DNA of 64,000 nt from the NCBI RefSeq assembly GCF_033547155.1, contig NZ_CP137892.1:62001-126000 (forward strand). Reading direction: 5' to 3'. Of the stretch, positions 39,011 to 46,656 are shown one piece after another (the first letter of the stretch is position 1; every line of letters begins with the position of its first letter). Origin of the DNA: Pseudomonas benzenivorans. Lineage in GTDB: Bacteria > Pseudomonadota > Gammaproteobacteria > Pseudomonadales > Pseudomonadaceae. The notes under the pieces are model-generated. The model did no database searches, was not told where the DNA came from, and worked only from the letters and a program-made list of their open reading frames with translations. The position numbers and the translations under genes are program-made.

Positions 39011-39888
39011 TTCAGGTCATCCATGAGTGCACCCGCGGACGGGTCGAGTTGCTCGTACGGCTGCAGAACGGTCGCGCGCTGCTCGCCCAGAACCCAGGCG
39101 AAGCCGGCATAGGTCACCCCCAGGCAGGCCAGGGTGAACAGCGCCACCAGCCACCAGGGGACGATGCGCACCAGGCGCCGGCGGGTGTCCTTGAGGCCCT
39201 GCCAGTGCGGCGAGATCTCCCGCGGCACGTCGCCGCGCAGCTGGCGGATCTGCCGGTACAGGCTGTCGCGCACCGCCTCCAGTTCGAGCATGCCGCGCGG
39301 CAGCACGCGGTACTTGCCCTCGAAGCCGAGCGACAGGCACAGGTACATCAGCTCGAGCATCGGCAGGTGCTTGACCGGGTTGCGCGACAGGCGCTCGAGC
39401 AGCTGGAAGAACTTCTCGCCGCCAAAGGTCTCGTTGTGGAAGGAGGACAGCAGGCTCATCTGCGACCACTGGCTCTCGTTGCCCCAGGGCGTGGTCACCA
39501 CCGCCTCGTCGACCACGGTACAGAGCACGTAGCGCGCGGCCATCACCTGGCTGCTCTCGGCACCGTCGTGCAGGGCGCGGTGTTCGAACAGCTTGATCGC
39601 GCCCGACAGGCGCTGGTGCAGGCCGTGCAGCTCCTCGGTCTCGAAGCTGTGCTTGAGCCGCACCACCTCCGAGAGCAGCGCGGAGGCCGCGGCCACCAGG
39701 GGGTTGAGGCTGATGTTGAAGCTCTCCGCCGGGCGCAGGCGCGCGGCGTAGATCATCCGTTCCTCCAGCTGCTCGAATTTCGGCGCCGCGGCGAAGTCGG
39801 TCAGCGGGCTGTGTGCCGGGGCATCGCCCTGGCGGTTGAGGATGACGGTCTTGTCGTCCTGGCCGTATTCCATGTCCTTGGTCGTCAT
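39007..39888 (-). CDS. tssL: T6SS membrane complex protein TssL (DotU)
   Basis: 293 aa. The DotU domain (about 60-230) has the typical FHNETFGGEKFFQLLERLSRNP and LELMYLCLSLGFEGKYRV motifs, and one C-terminal membrane helix follows at about 248-272 (WWLVALFTLACLGVTYAGFAWVLG). It ends shortly after the helix, so it lacks the OmpA/peptidoglycan-binding extension; TssL of this class relies on other proteins for cell-wall anchoring. Confidence 0.93.
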   Translation of the reverse strand: MTTKDMEYGQDDKTVILNRQGDAPAHSPLTDFAAAPKFEQLEERMIYAARLRPAESFNISLNPLVAAASALLSEVVRLKHSFETEELHGLHQRLSGAIKLFEHRALHDGAESSQVMAARYVLCTVVDEAVVTTPWGNESQWSQMSLLSSFHNETFGGEKFFQLLERLSRNPVKHLPMLELMYLCLSLGFEGKYRVLPRGMLELEAVRDSLYRQIRQLRGDVPREISPHWQGLKDTRRRLVRIVPWWLVALFTLACLGVTYAGFAWVLGEQRATVLQPYEQLDPSAGALMDDLK

Positions 39889-39889
39889 A

Positions 39890-41221
39890 TCAGTTCCTGA
39901 TCGCCCAGAATTTCAGCTCAAGCCCGGAGAACTCGCCGGACACGTGGAAGGCGAAGCCGCCGGAGCTTTCCAGCTGCGCCAGGTCCTCGGAGCCGAGCTC
40001 CAAGGCGAAGTAGGTCTTGCCGGAGTGGAAGGGAATCTGCCGTGGCGCCACCGGCAGCGGTTTGACCTTGATCCCCGGCAGGTGCAGGTTGACCAGCTGG
40101 CGGATGCGCTCCACCGGGCCGACCTTCAGGTGCGCCGGCAGGCGCTGGCGCAGCTCTTCGGAGTCGCACTGGGCGCTGGCGGCGAGGACGAAGGCGGAGG
40201 TGCCGAGCAGCTTGTGATCGTGCAGCGGCGACACCTGGATGCCGTACTGGCGCTGCTGCAGCAGCAGCTCGATGGCGTGCTGCTCCAGCACCATCGACAG
40301 CACCTGGCGGATCGCGTCCATCAGCTTGCGGAAGCTCAGGCCCTGGTCGCTGTGCTGGTAGCGGCTGTCCAGGCGCGGGCGCTTGGTCTCGCTGGAGAAG
40401 GTCGCCAGCTCGCCGAGCAGGCCCAGCAGCTCGCGGTAGATCTGCTCCGGGTGCACCTGCTCGATGCCCAGGTAGTGGCGCAGTACCGGCTCGAAGCGGT
40501 TGATCAGCTGCAGCATCATGAAGTCGCCGACCTCGGCGCCGCCGACCTTGCCGGTGGCGCGGATGCGCTCGGCGAGGATGTCGCCGCGGTGGCCGAGCAT
40601 GCTGATCACCTCCTTGAGGCAGGACAGCAGGTAGCCGGAGGCCTGGAAGTTGACGTAGGTGGGGATGAACTCCGGATCGAGGCTGATCACCCCGTCCGGG
40701 GTGGTGTCGAGCACGTCGCACAGCTTGAGTTTGACGTAGGCCTGGTCGCTCTGCTGCTCGCCGAGCAGCAGGCGGAAATCCGGGCGGCCGCAGCTGACCT
40801 GGCTGGAGGCGTTGTCGCCGGCGTTGGAGTCGGCCACTTCCTCGTCGAAGGCGGTGTAGCGCGCCAGCACGTCCTGCTGCTCGGGGCGGCGGCTCTCGAT
40901 GTGGTTGCCGGTGACCAGCGGCAGCGCCAGGTACACCGGCACGTTGCTGGTGTTCGGCGGCACGTCCAGGGCCAGCGGCTCGCGCTCGGCGCCGATGTCG
41001 AACAGGCTGCCGTCGGGCAGCACGCCGCTGGCCTTGCTCACCACCAGCTTGCCCATGTTGAGGAACTGGCGGTCGATCTCCAGCTCGAAGAAGCCCCAGG
41101 CGTAGCTGGTCAGCTTCTGGGTGCGGGTCTTGAGCTGATGCTCGTAGTAACGGTCGCTTTGCTGGAAGTGCTGCGGGCGCAGCAGCATGCCTTCCTGCCA
41201 GACCACCTTGTGCATGGTCAT
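39890..41221 (-). CDS. tssK: T6SS baseplate protein TssK
   Basis: 443 aa, the normal TssK length. It starts KVVWQEGMLLRPQHFQQSDRYYEHQL, the most conserved part of the family, and contains the C-terminal membrane-complex-binding head (HVSGEFSGLELKFWAIRN end). It links the baseplate to TssL/TssM. Encoded one base from tssL and 3 bases after tssJ. Confidence 0.94.
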   Translation of the reverse strand: MTMHKVVWQEGMLLRPQHFQQSDRYYEHQLKTRTQKLTSYAWGFFELEIDRQFLNMGKLVVSKASGVLPDGSLFDIGAEREPLALDVPPNTSNVPVYLALPLVTGNHIESRRPEQQDVLARYTAFDEEVADSNAGDNASSQVSCGRPDFRLLLGEQQSDQAYVKLKLCDVLDTTPDGVISLDPEFIPTYVNFQASGYLLSCLKEVISMLGHRGDILAERIRATGKVGGAEVGDFMMLQLINRFEPVLRHYLGIEQVHPEQIYRELLGLLGELATFSSETKRPRLDSRYQHSDQGLSFRKLMDAIRQVLSMVLEQHAIELLLQQRQYGIQVSPLHDHKLLGTSAFVLAASAQCDSEELRQRLPAHLKVGPVERIRQLVNLHLPGIKVKPLPVAPRQIPFHSGKTYFALELGSEDLAQLESSGGFAFHVSGEFSGLELKFWAIRN

Positions 41222-41224
41222 GGC

Positions 41225-41713
41225 TTATTCCTCGTCCTTGGCGTCGTCGGACGTCTGGATGCCCTGGGCATCCAGGGTCAGGGCGACCCGGTTGCGCGCC
41301 TGCGCCTGCAGCGGGATGACGTAGCGCCAGCTGGTCTCCGGCAGGTCGCGGTAGGCCGCGAGCACGCCGACGTAGCGGCTGCCCTCCTGCACGAACAGCT
41401 TCAGCCGGCGGGTCTCGCCGGGGCGCAGCTCCAGCTCCTCCTGGGTCACCAGATCCGGCGCCAGGGCCTTTTTCGGCCGCTGGTAGAGGGAGAAGAAATC
41501 GGCGTTCGCGAAGGCCACCGGGTGCTTGAGTTCGATCAGGCGCAGGACGATGGGCGAGGGCCGGCCATTGAGGTCCGGGTTGAGCTGGTCGCTGCCGCTG
41601 AGCTCGAGATCGAGCTTGGTCATCGTCGAGTAGGGCGACAGCGCCGAGCAGCCGGCCAGGGCCAGCAGGCTGGCGAGCAGGGCGAAAAGGGGTAAGCGGA
41701 GCATGGGGATCAT
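41225..41713 (-). CDS. tssJ: T6SS outer-membrane lipoprotein TssJ
   Basis: 162 aa with a lipobox LALAGC (cysteine near residue 22), then the transthyretin-like TssJ fold (PSPIVLRLIELKHPVAFANADFFSLYQRP is the typical strand-loop segment). Anchors TssM at the outer membrane. Its ATG overlaps the fha stop by 4 bases. Confidence 0.92.
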   Translation of the reverse strand: MIPMLRLPLFALLASLLALAGCSALSPYSTMTKLDLELSGSDQLNPDLNGRPSPIVLRLIELKHPVAFANADFFSLYQRPKKALAPDLVTQEELELRPGETRRLKLFVQEGSRYVGVLAAYRDLPETSWRYVIPLQAQARNRVALTLDAQGIQTSDDAKDEE

Positions 41714-42906
41714 CCTTGAGCGTCGGTGTTGAGGGTGGCGATCAGGCGCACCTGTTCTTCGTAGGCCTGGGCGAAATCGCGGGCGAACAGGCGTTCGCTC
41801 CAGTCGTCGTTCTGTTGCAGGGCACCGTGCAGGCGGCGATAGGCGCGCCAGCGGCTGCCGGCGGTGGCGATCAGCGGCTTGCGCCCCTCGCGCTCGAAGC
41901 GCAGCGCCAGTTGCTCCGGCGACAGCTGCTCGAACAGGCCCTTGACCGCCGCGCGGCTGGCGGCCAGCAGCGCCACCTGGTGTGCCTGCAGGTCGCGGAA
42001 GCTGCGGTTGATCGCCTGCTCGGCAGGCAGCTGGCCGGCCTTGCCGCCGCGCAGCAGGGCGTGCAGCGCCTCGCTGGCATCGCCGCTGTGCTTGAGCGGG
42101 TTGTTGCCGGCGCTTTGCACCGTGGTCAGGGCCAGGCGCATCTCGTTCTTCAGCTCGCTGCGGGTGCGCAGGCTCTGCTGCAGGCTGCCGACGCTCTGCT
42201 TGAGCAGCTTGGCGGCGTTCAGCGCCAGGGCTTCGCGGGCGTCTTCGTCGAGGTCGTCGAGGCGCACGCCGAGGGCCTCGCCGAACTTCTCCCAGAAGCT
42301 CGGCGGCAGGCGCTGCGGCTCGGGGGCGGGCTTGGGCTGCGGCGCCGGGGTGGGCATCACCAGCTCGGGCACCCGCAGGTTCTCCTCGTCGATCTGTGCG
42401 TAGTCGCGCTGCTGCGCCTGCACCGTGTGCGGGCGGATGATCGCGGTGAGGTCGTCGACCTCGGCGTACACCCGTTCCTGCTGCTCCAGGGCGGTGAGCG
42501 GGTCGAGGTCGAGGAAGGCATCGTCGGGAATGATGCTGCCGGCCGGCTGCGGGCGGCCGATATCGCCCTCGAACAACGCCGGGTCGCGGATCAGCCGCGC
42601 GCGAATCTCGAAGTCGCCCAGGCAGTACACGCTGCCGTGCTCGACGCGCTGCGGCTCGCCCTTGCGCAGGCTGGCGCCGCTGTCCTTGAGCTGCACGCCG
42701 TTGCTGCTGGTGTCGGTCAGGTAGAAGGCGCCGTCGCGGTAGCTCACCTCGGCATGACGGCCGGAGAGCACGCGCTTGCGATCGGGGATCACCCAGTCGC
42801 AGTCCTCCGCCCGGCCGATCACGCCGCCGGCCTGCTTGAAGGTTTTGGTGGTCATTAGACCTGGCACGAACTGCTGTGCACTGACCACATCGAAGACCAG
42901 TTCCAT
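41710..42906 (-). CDS. fha: T6SS-associated FHA-domain protein (Fha/TagH)
   Basis: 398 aa. The N-terminal FHA domain (about 20-110) has GVIGRAEDCDWVIPDRKRVLSGRHAEVSY and SSNGVQLKD, the phosphothreonine-binding signature. The C-terminal region (about 200-395) is the TagH-type helical domain (PSFWEKFGEALGV, YRRLHGALQQNDDWSERLFARDFAQAYEEQ). The linker is Pro-rich. It should read out phosphorylation by the locus kinase and promote T6SS assembly. Confidence 0.92.
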   Translation of the reverse strand: MELVFDVVSAQQFVPGLMTTKTFKQAGGVIGRAEDCDWVIPDRKRVLSGRHAEVSYRDGAFYLTDTSSNGVQLKDSGASLRKGEPQRVEHGSVYCLGDFEIRARLIRDPALFEGDIGRPQPAGSIIPDDAFLDLDPLTALEQQERVYAEVDDLTAIIRPHTVQAQQRDYAQIDEENLRVPELVMPTPAPQPKPAPEPQRLPPSFWEKFGEALGVRLDDLDEDAREALALNAAKLLKQSVGSLQQSLRTRSELKNEMRLALTTVQSAGNNPLKHSGDASEALHALLRGGKAGQLPAEQAINRSFRDLQAHQVALLAASRAAVKGLFEQLSPEQLALRFEREGRKPLIATAGSRWRAYRRLHGALQQNDDWSERLFARDFAQAYEEQVRLIATLNTDAQG

Positions 42907-42925
42907 GGTGTATTGCTCCTGGCGG

Positions 42926-43060
42926 TCAGTTGCCGCGGGTTTCGGCTTGCGGGTCGCCCAGGGGGCGGTAGTCGTCGTCGCTGAATTTGTAGTTGCCGCT
43001 GCAGCCGGCCAGGCACAGGGCCAGGGCGAGCAGGGCGGCGGAGTAGTAACGGTGCAGCAT
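42926..43060 (-). CDS. Small T6SS-locus lipoprotein, 44 aa (orfX position)
   Basis: From ATG 43060, with AAGGAG 7 bases upstream. The peptide has a signal sequence and lipobox LAGC (cysteine at residue 20), then only 24 residues (SGNYKFSDDDYRPLGDPQAE). It holds the position of orfX between sfa2 and fha2 in the P. aeruginosa HSI-II locus as I recall it. Role unknown. Easy to miss because of its length. Confidence 0.75.
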   Translation of the reverse strand: MLHRYYSAALLALALCLAGCSGNYKFSDDDYRPLGDPQAETRGN

Positions 43061-43113
43061 CGAAGAGGCTCCTTGCGGTTCGAATGGGGTCGGGTCGGAT
43101 GGCAGGCGCGGCA

Positions 43114-44478
43114 TCAGCTGGCCTGCTCCGGCCGGTTGGGGAAGGTGCGCCGCGTGCCGGACTTTTCCGGGGTGTGCGGCAGTTGTTCGAGACCCAGCGG
43201 GTAGCGGAAGGCCGAGGTGTGGATATAGGGCGGATCGAGCGCCTCGATCGCCGCCAAGGCACCGGCATGCCCCGCCGGGTCGAAGGACAGCTCGGCATAG
43301 GGCTTGAGGTCGTCGGGGATGCGGTGCAGCTCGTCGTCCGGCAGCTCGAGAAGCGGTACCTGACGCGACAGCGCCTCCCGGTGCATGCGGTGCAGGCCCA
43401 GGTGAGCCAGCTGCGGGCGGGTGTGGCGCTCGTCGATCAGGTAGACGGTGTTGCCGCGCACCTCGCACGTCCAGCCATTGGCCGCCGCCTTGGTGCGGGC
43501 TTGGGCGATGAGGGCATTCTTCTGCGCCCGCTCCTTAGCTTCGAAGACGCTGAGGCTGTAGCGCTCGCGAACCACGCGCTCGATATTCGCCGGGTCCCGG
43601 GCGGGGTCGGCGTAACCGCCGCCGATATCCGAATGCACGCCGACGCCCTTCAGCTCGACGAAGTGCGCGGGTGCCGAAGGGCCGCTCTTCACCGAGGTCA
43701 GCGGAAACTTCTCGCGCACCTCCTGGCCGGCGACCAAGTGATAGACGTACTGGGCGGATTCGGCCTTCAGGTTGAGGTTGAAGTTGCCCTCATCGTCGTT
43801 GCCGGGCCAGTAGAAGGAGCCGACGCTGTCGTACAGGCCGACGAAGCGCACCCGGGTTTTGATCGTGCTGCGCGGATACAAATCCACCATGCGGCGTGGT
43901 GGGCCTTTGCCGCCGCCCTGGTGTTGGCTATATGGCTTACGGGCCATCAATAGATTGGGGTTGAGCTGGACGTCCCGCAGCGAAACGGTTTCTTTCTCGC
44001 CGTTAAAGTCAGGCAGGCCGTGATTGATCATGTTGACGAAATGTCGAGCTAGAGCGGCGCCTCGACTAAAGCCAAAGACATCGAAAACGATTTCGCCAAC
44101 AGTGCTTGGTAATTTGCTGAAGATTTGTTCGTGCAAGAGACTGCGGGCGTGATGGAGTCGTGCTTCGCCACCGGTCTGACCCAAGGCAAAAGCAAGTCCT
44201 AATGTGCTGTCGTCACCATTATTAAGAGTGCCTATCCCTTCGATGTAGAACATATAGTGATGAGTTTCAGCTTGCTGCTCGTAACGTTCAGAGAGTTTGG
44301 CTATGTTTGTCATTGCCCTTGTTGTGCTGTCTCTGTCGTTCTCTTTGTTGTTGCCGGTGCCGTCGAAAAAAATACCAATCACTATCTGTGGAGTTTCGCA
44401 GCATAGGGAGCCATCATCTGCACCGGATGAAATTTTCCTGCTGATCTCCTTGGCGCGATTCGTCGCGAAATTATCCAT
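43114..44478 (-). CDS. T6SS phospholipase effector, DUF2235 / Tle1-like
   Basis: 454 aa alpha/beta hydrolase of the DUF2235 (T6SS_Tle1) type. The N-terminus has IGIFFDGTGNNKEND, the family hallmark. The predicted triad is S138 in FGFSRGAA, D217 in GLYDSVGS and H282 in GVHSDIGGGY. No signal peptide. It follows vgrG, a DUF4123 adaptor and two paralogous lipoproteins, an order like the Tle1 locus PA3294-PA3290 of P. aeruginosa as I recall it. It should hydrolyse membrane phospholipids of the target cell. The first 270 bases are AT-rich; the rest is GC-rich like the scaffold. Confidence 0.86.
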   Translation of the reverse strand: MDNFATNRAKEISRKISSGADDGSLCCETPQIVIGIFFDGTGNNKENDRDSTTRAMTNIAKLSERYEQQAETHHYMFYIEGIGTLNNGDDSTLGLAFALGQTGGEARLHHARSLLHEQIFSKLPSTVGEIVFDVFGFSRGAALARHFVNMINHGLPDFNGEKETVSLRDVQLNPNLLMARKPYSQHQGGGKGPPRRMVDLYPRSTIKTRVRFVGLYDSVGSFYWPGNDDEGNFNLNLKAESAQYVYHLVAGQEVREKFPLTSVKSGPSAPAHFVELKGVGVHSDIGGGYADPARDPANIERVVRERYSLSVFEAKERAQKNALIAQARTKAAANGWTCEVRGNTVYLIDERHTRPQLAHLGLHRMHREALSRQVPLLELPDDELHRIPDDLKPYAELSFDPAGHAGALAAIEALDPPYIHTSAFRYPLGLEQLPHTPEKSGTRRTFPNRPEQAS

Positions 44479-44481
44479 AAA

Positions 44482-45111
44482 TTACTCCTCAGCGCCGGGA
44501 ATTGGCTTGAGCCTTCCTTGTTTGATAAGTTGTTTGGTGATTGGTAGGTAGACTTTTGTGTCGCCCGGTATCTCGCTGCCTTTTCCGGATGCGATGGTTA
44601 CTTTTTTCTCGCTTTTTCCACATTCATATTGGTATGAGCATGAGGTGGAGAGAACGGATTTTATCTCGCCGTTTTGTCCAAAACCAAAGATGATGGTTGG
44701 CCTGTAGGTGTTTGTGCCAAATGCTGTTTTGTACTCGTTTAAGAGCTCTGGTAGGTTGGGTATAAATTGTATACTCGCTTCATAGAATTTCTGGTTGCGG
44801 TAGGAGAACCACACTGCCCGAGCGCTAGTAGGAACTATGTTGTCTCCGATTAGAATGTGAAATTTACCTCCGTCCGGTATGCTGTTTGGGTCGTCAGGGT
44901 TCCAGAATCCTCCACCAAGAAAGCCGCCCCCAGAGCTCCTCAGTTCCTCATGTCCATTGCTCAAAACAAGCTCTTTTGTATCTACAGGAGCATTTGAGCT
45001 AAAGCCTAGGCCATAGTCCGCACGTACTGAAGAGTTGCTGTTCGCATGGGTTGTGCAGCCAGCAATTGCCAAGATAAAAACTAGGCTCGATAGAAGGCTT
45101 ATGGATTTCAT
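44482..45111 (-). CDS. Lipoprotein, candidate Tle immunity protein (Tli-like), copy 2
   Basis: 209 aa with lipobox LAIAGC (cysteine near 19). It shares its plan with the neighbouring 216-aa lipoprotein (LxLSNGxE...GGGFLGGGFWNPDD, ARAVWFSYRNQKFYEA, IKSVLSTSCSYQYECGKSEKKVT, GRLKPIPGAEE). Resembles DUF2931-type Tli proteins. AT-rich. Encoded 3 bases upstream of the lipase effector. It should block the lipase in the periplasm. Confidence 0.75.
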   Translation of the reverse strand: MKSISLLSSLVFILAIAGCTTHANSNSSVRADYGLGFSSNAPVDTKELVLSNGHEELRSSGGGFLGGGFWNPDDPNSIPDGGKFHILIGDNIVPTSARAVWFSYRNQKFYEASIQFIPNLPELLNEYKTAFGTNTYRPTIIFGFGQNGEIKSVLSTSCSYQYECGKSEKKVTIASGKGSEIPGDTKVYLPITKQLIKQGRLKPIPGAEE

Positions 45112-45115
45112 GGTG

Positions 45116-45766
45116 TTATTCCTCGATCCCTGGTATTGGTTGGATTCTTCCTTCTCTTATTCTTTTTATAGTGCCCTTGAGGTATACCTTGGGATCGCCG
45201 GCTGTTTCCTCCCCAGTTCCATATCCAATAACGGTGACCTTTTTATTTCTCCCGCAAACGTATCTGTAGGAGCAGGACGACTTTAGAGCCGATTTAATTT
45301 CACCCCTAGGGCCGAGAACGAATATTAATGCAGGTTCGGTAGTGTTCTCTCCAAAGGCTTTTGCGTGGGCCTTGATAAGGTCGGGCAGGTCAGGTGATAG
45401 CGCAATTTGCGCTGTGTAGTACTTCTGTGTCTGATACGAAAACCAATTCGCTTGTGCTGTCCTTGGAACTATGTTTTTGCCAGACAGTGCGATGCGCGTT
45501 CCGGCAAAGGTTTCCTCCAATGTTCCTGGGTTTTCCCAGCCGCCGGACAGGGCACCACCGCCAACTGGGCTGTGAAATACCTGGGCTCCGTTTCGTAGCG
45601 TAAGAGCCTGTCCATGGACCGGCGCGCTAGAACCTATCTGAATATTGTATTCAGCCTGGTCCACGTCACTTGCTGGGCTCTTGCTGGCGCATCCGGTATT
45701 TGAGACAAGCGAAAAGAGTGCAAGTGGCACGCTCGTCAATTTGAAGTTGATTCTCAATATGCTCAT
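45116..45766 (-). CDS. Lipoprotein, candidate Tle immunity protein (Tli-like), copy 1
   Basis: 216 aa with a lipobox-like VSNTGC (cysteine near 26). A diverged paralogue of the next gene: ANWFSYQTQKYYTAQIALSPDLPDLI, IKSALKSSCSYRYVCGRNKKVTVI, GRIQPIPGIEE align with its counterpart. The two genes are 4 bases apart, so they arose by tandem duplication. AT-rich relative to the core T6SS genes. It may protect against a related lipase variant rather than the local one. Confidence 0.75.
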   Translation of the reverse strand: MSILRINFKLTSVPLALFSLVSNTGCASKSPASDVDQAEYNIQIGSSAPVHGQALTLRNGAQVFHSPVGGGALSGGWENPGTLEETFAGTRIALSGKNIVPRTAQANWFSYQTQKYYTAQIALSPDLPDLIKAHAKAFGENTTEPALIFVLGPRGEIKSALKSSCSYRYVCGRNKKVTVIGYGTGEETAGDPKVYLKGTIKRIREGRIQPIPGIEE

Positions 45767-45804
45767 CTAGATTTGCTCTTAAGGCCTGTTCGCACTGTCG
45801 GGGG

Positions 45805-46656
45805 TCACGCCAGCAGTAGTTCGCTCAACGCGATATCTGGGGTTGATTGCTTACGCTCCAGTGCCGCATGTACCTGTGGCTTCTGCCAAAGTTGCTCACC
45901 CTGTTCGAGCGCCAGCACCGCGAGAAACAGCCGGTCCTGACGGTCGCTGATGCCGTGTTGCTGCAGGCGTCGATCCAGTTGCGCTGCCCACTGGTATTGA
46001 TCCTGAGCGGTCCACTGCGCCAGGGGTTCGGGGCAGTGCTGGTGCAGTTGGCCGAGCAGGCGCGGAATCGCACTGGCGCGGGCAAGGGTCTGTTGCATGT
46101 CTGCGTCGATGACGATTTCAGCCTGCGCCGAGGGCAGCGGCGCGGCGTCGCCAGCGGGGCCTGGCAAGTGGCAGTCTCGGGCCTCCAGCGGCAGCCAGGC
46201 TGCCCAGGCCTCCCCGGCGCGGATGGCATGGGCGTGCCAGTAGGCGCAGGCCGGGTCTTGCAGGCCGACCATCACCTGCGGGTCGTAGTAGCGCATCAAC
46301 GCCAGCCCGCCATCGGCCAGGCGAGCGTCGAGCAGGTGGCGCAGGTGCTGGGCCAGCTCTGCCAGCGGAGCCGGGCTGGCGATCAGGATGCCCAGCGGTC
46401 GCTGCTCCAACTGGGCCAGCAACTCCTGCCACAGCGCCGGTTCGTCATCCAGGTGCAGCAGCCAAGGGCCCTGTTCGCTCAGCTCGGCACGCGGAGTGTG
46501 CAGGAACAGGCTCTGCGCCTGCGGGTCGGGGTGCGCGGTCCAGATGTGTTGCAGCAGCTTGCTGTCCTGGGCGCCGTCGAGCAGGGCATAGATCGCCTGC
46601 TGTTCGTCCGCCGCGCGTTGCTGCCAGTCGCTCAACCAGTCCTGAAACGCCTTCAT
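45805..46656 (-). CDS. tap: T6SS effector adaptor, DUF4123 (Tap/TEC type)
   Basis: 283 aa. The DUF4123 domain is at about 20-150: IYALLDGAQDSKLLQHIW, GPWLLHLD, LGILIASPAPLAELAQHLRHLLDARLADGGLALMRYYDPQVM, the family core with the conserved R-Y-Y/F-D-P. Its ATG overlaps the vgrG stop by 4 bases (ATGA). Such chaperones load a specific effector onto VgrG; the following DUF2235 lipase is the obvious client. Confidence 0.85.
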   Translation of the reverse strand: MKAFQDWLSDWQQRAADEQQAIYALLDGAQDSKLLQHIWTAHPDPQAQSLFLHTPRAELSEQGPWLLHLDDEPALWQELLAQLEQRPLGILIASPAPLAELAQHLRHLLDARLADGGLALMRYYDPQVMVGLQDPACAYWHAHAIRAGEAWAAWLPLEARDCHLPGPAGDAAPLPSAQAEIVIDADMQQTLARASAIPRLLGQLHQHCPEPLAQWTAQDQYQWAAQLDRRLQQHGISDRQDRLFLAVLALEQGEQLWQKPQVHAALERKQSTPDIALSELLLA

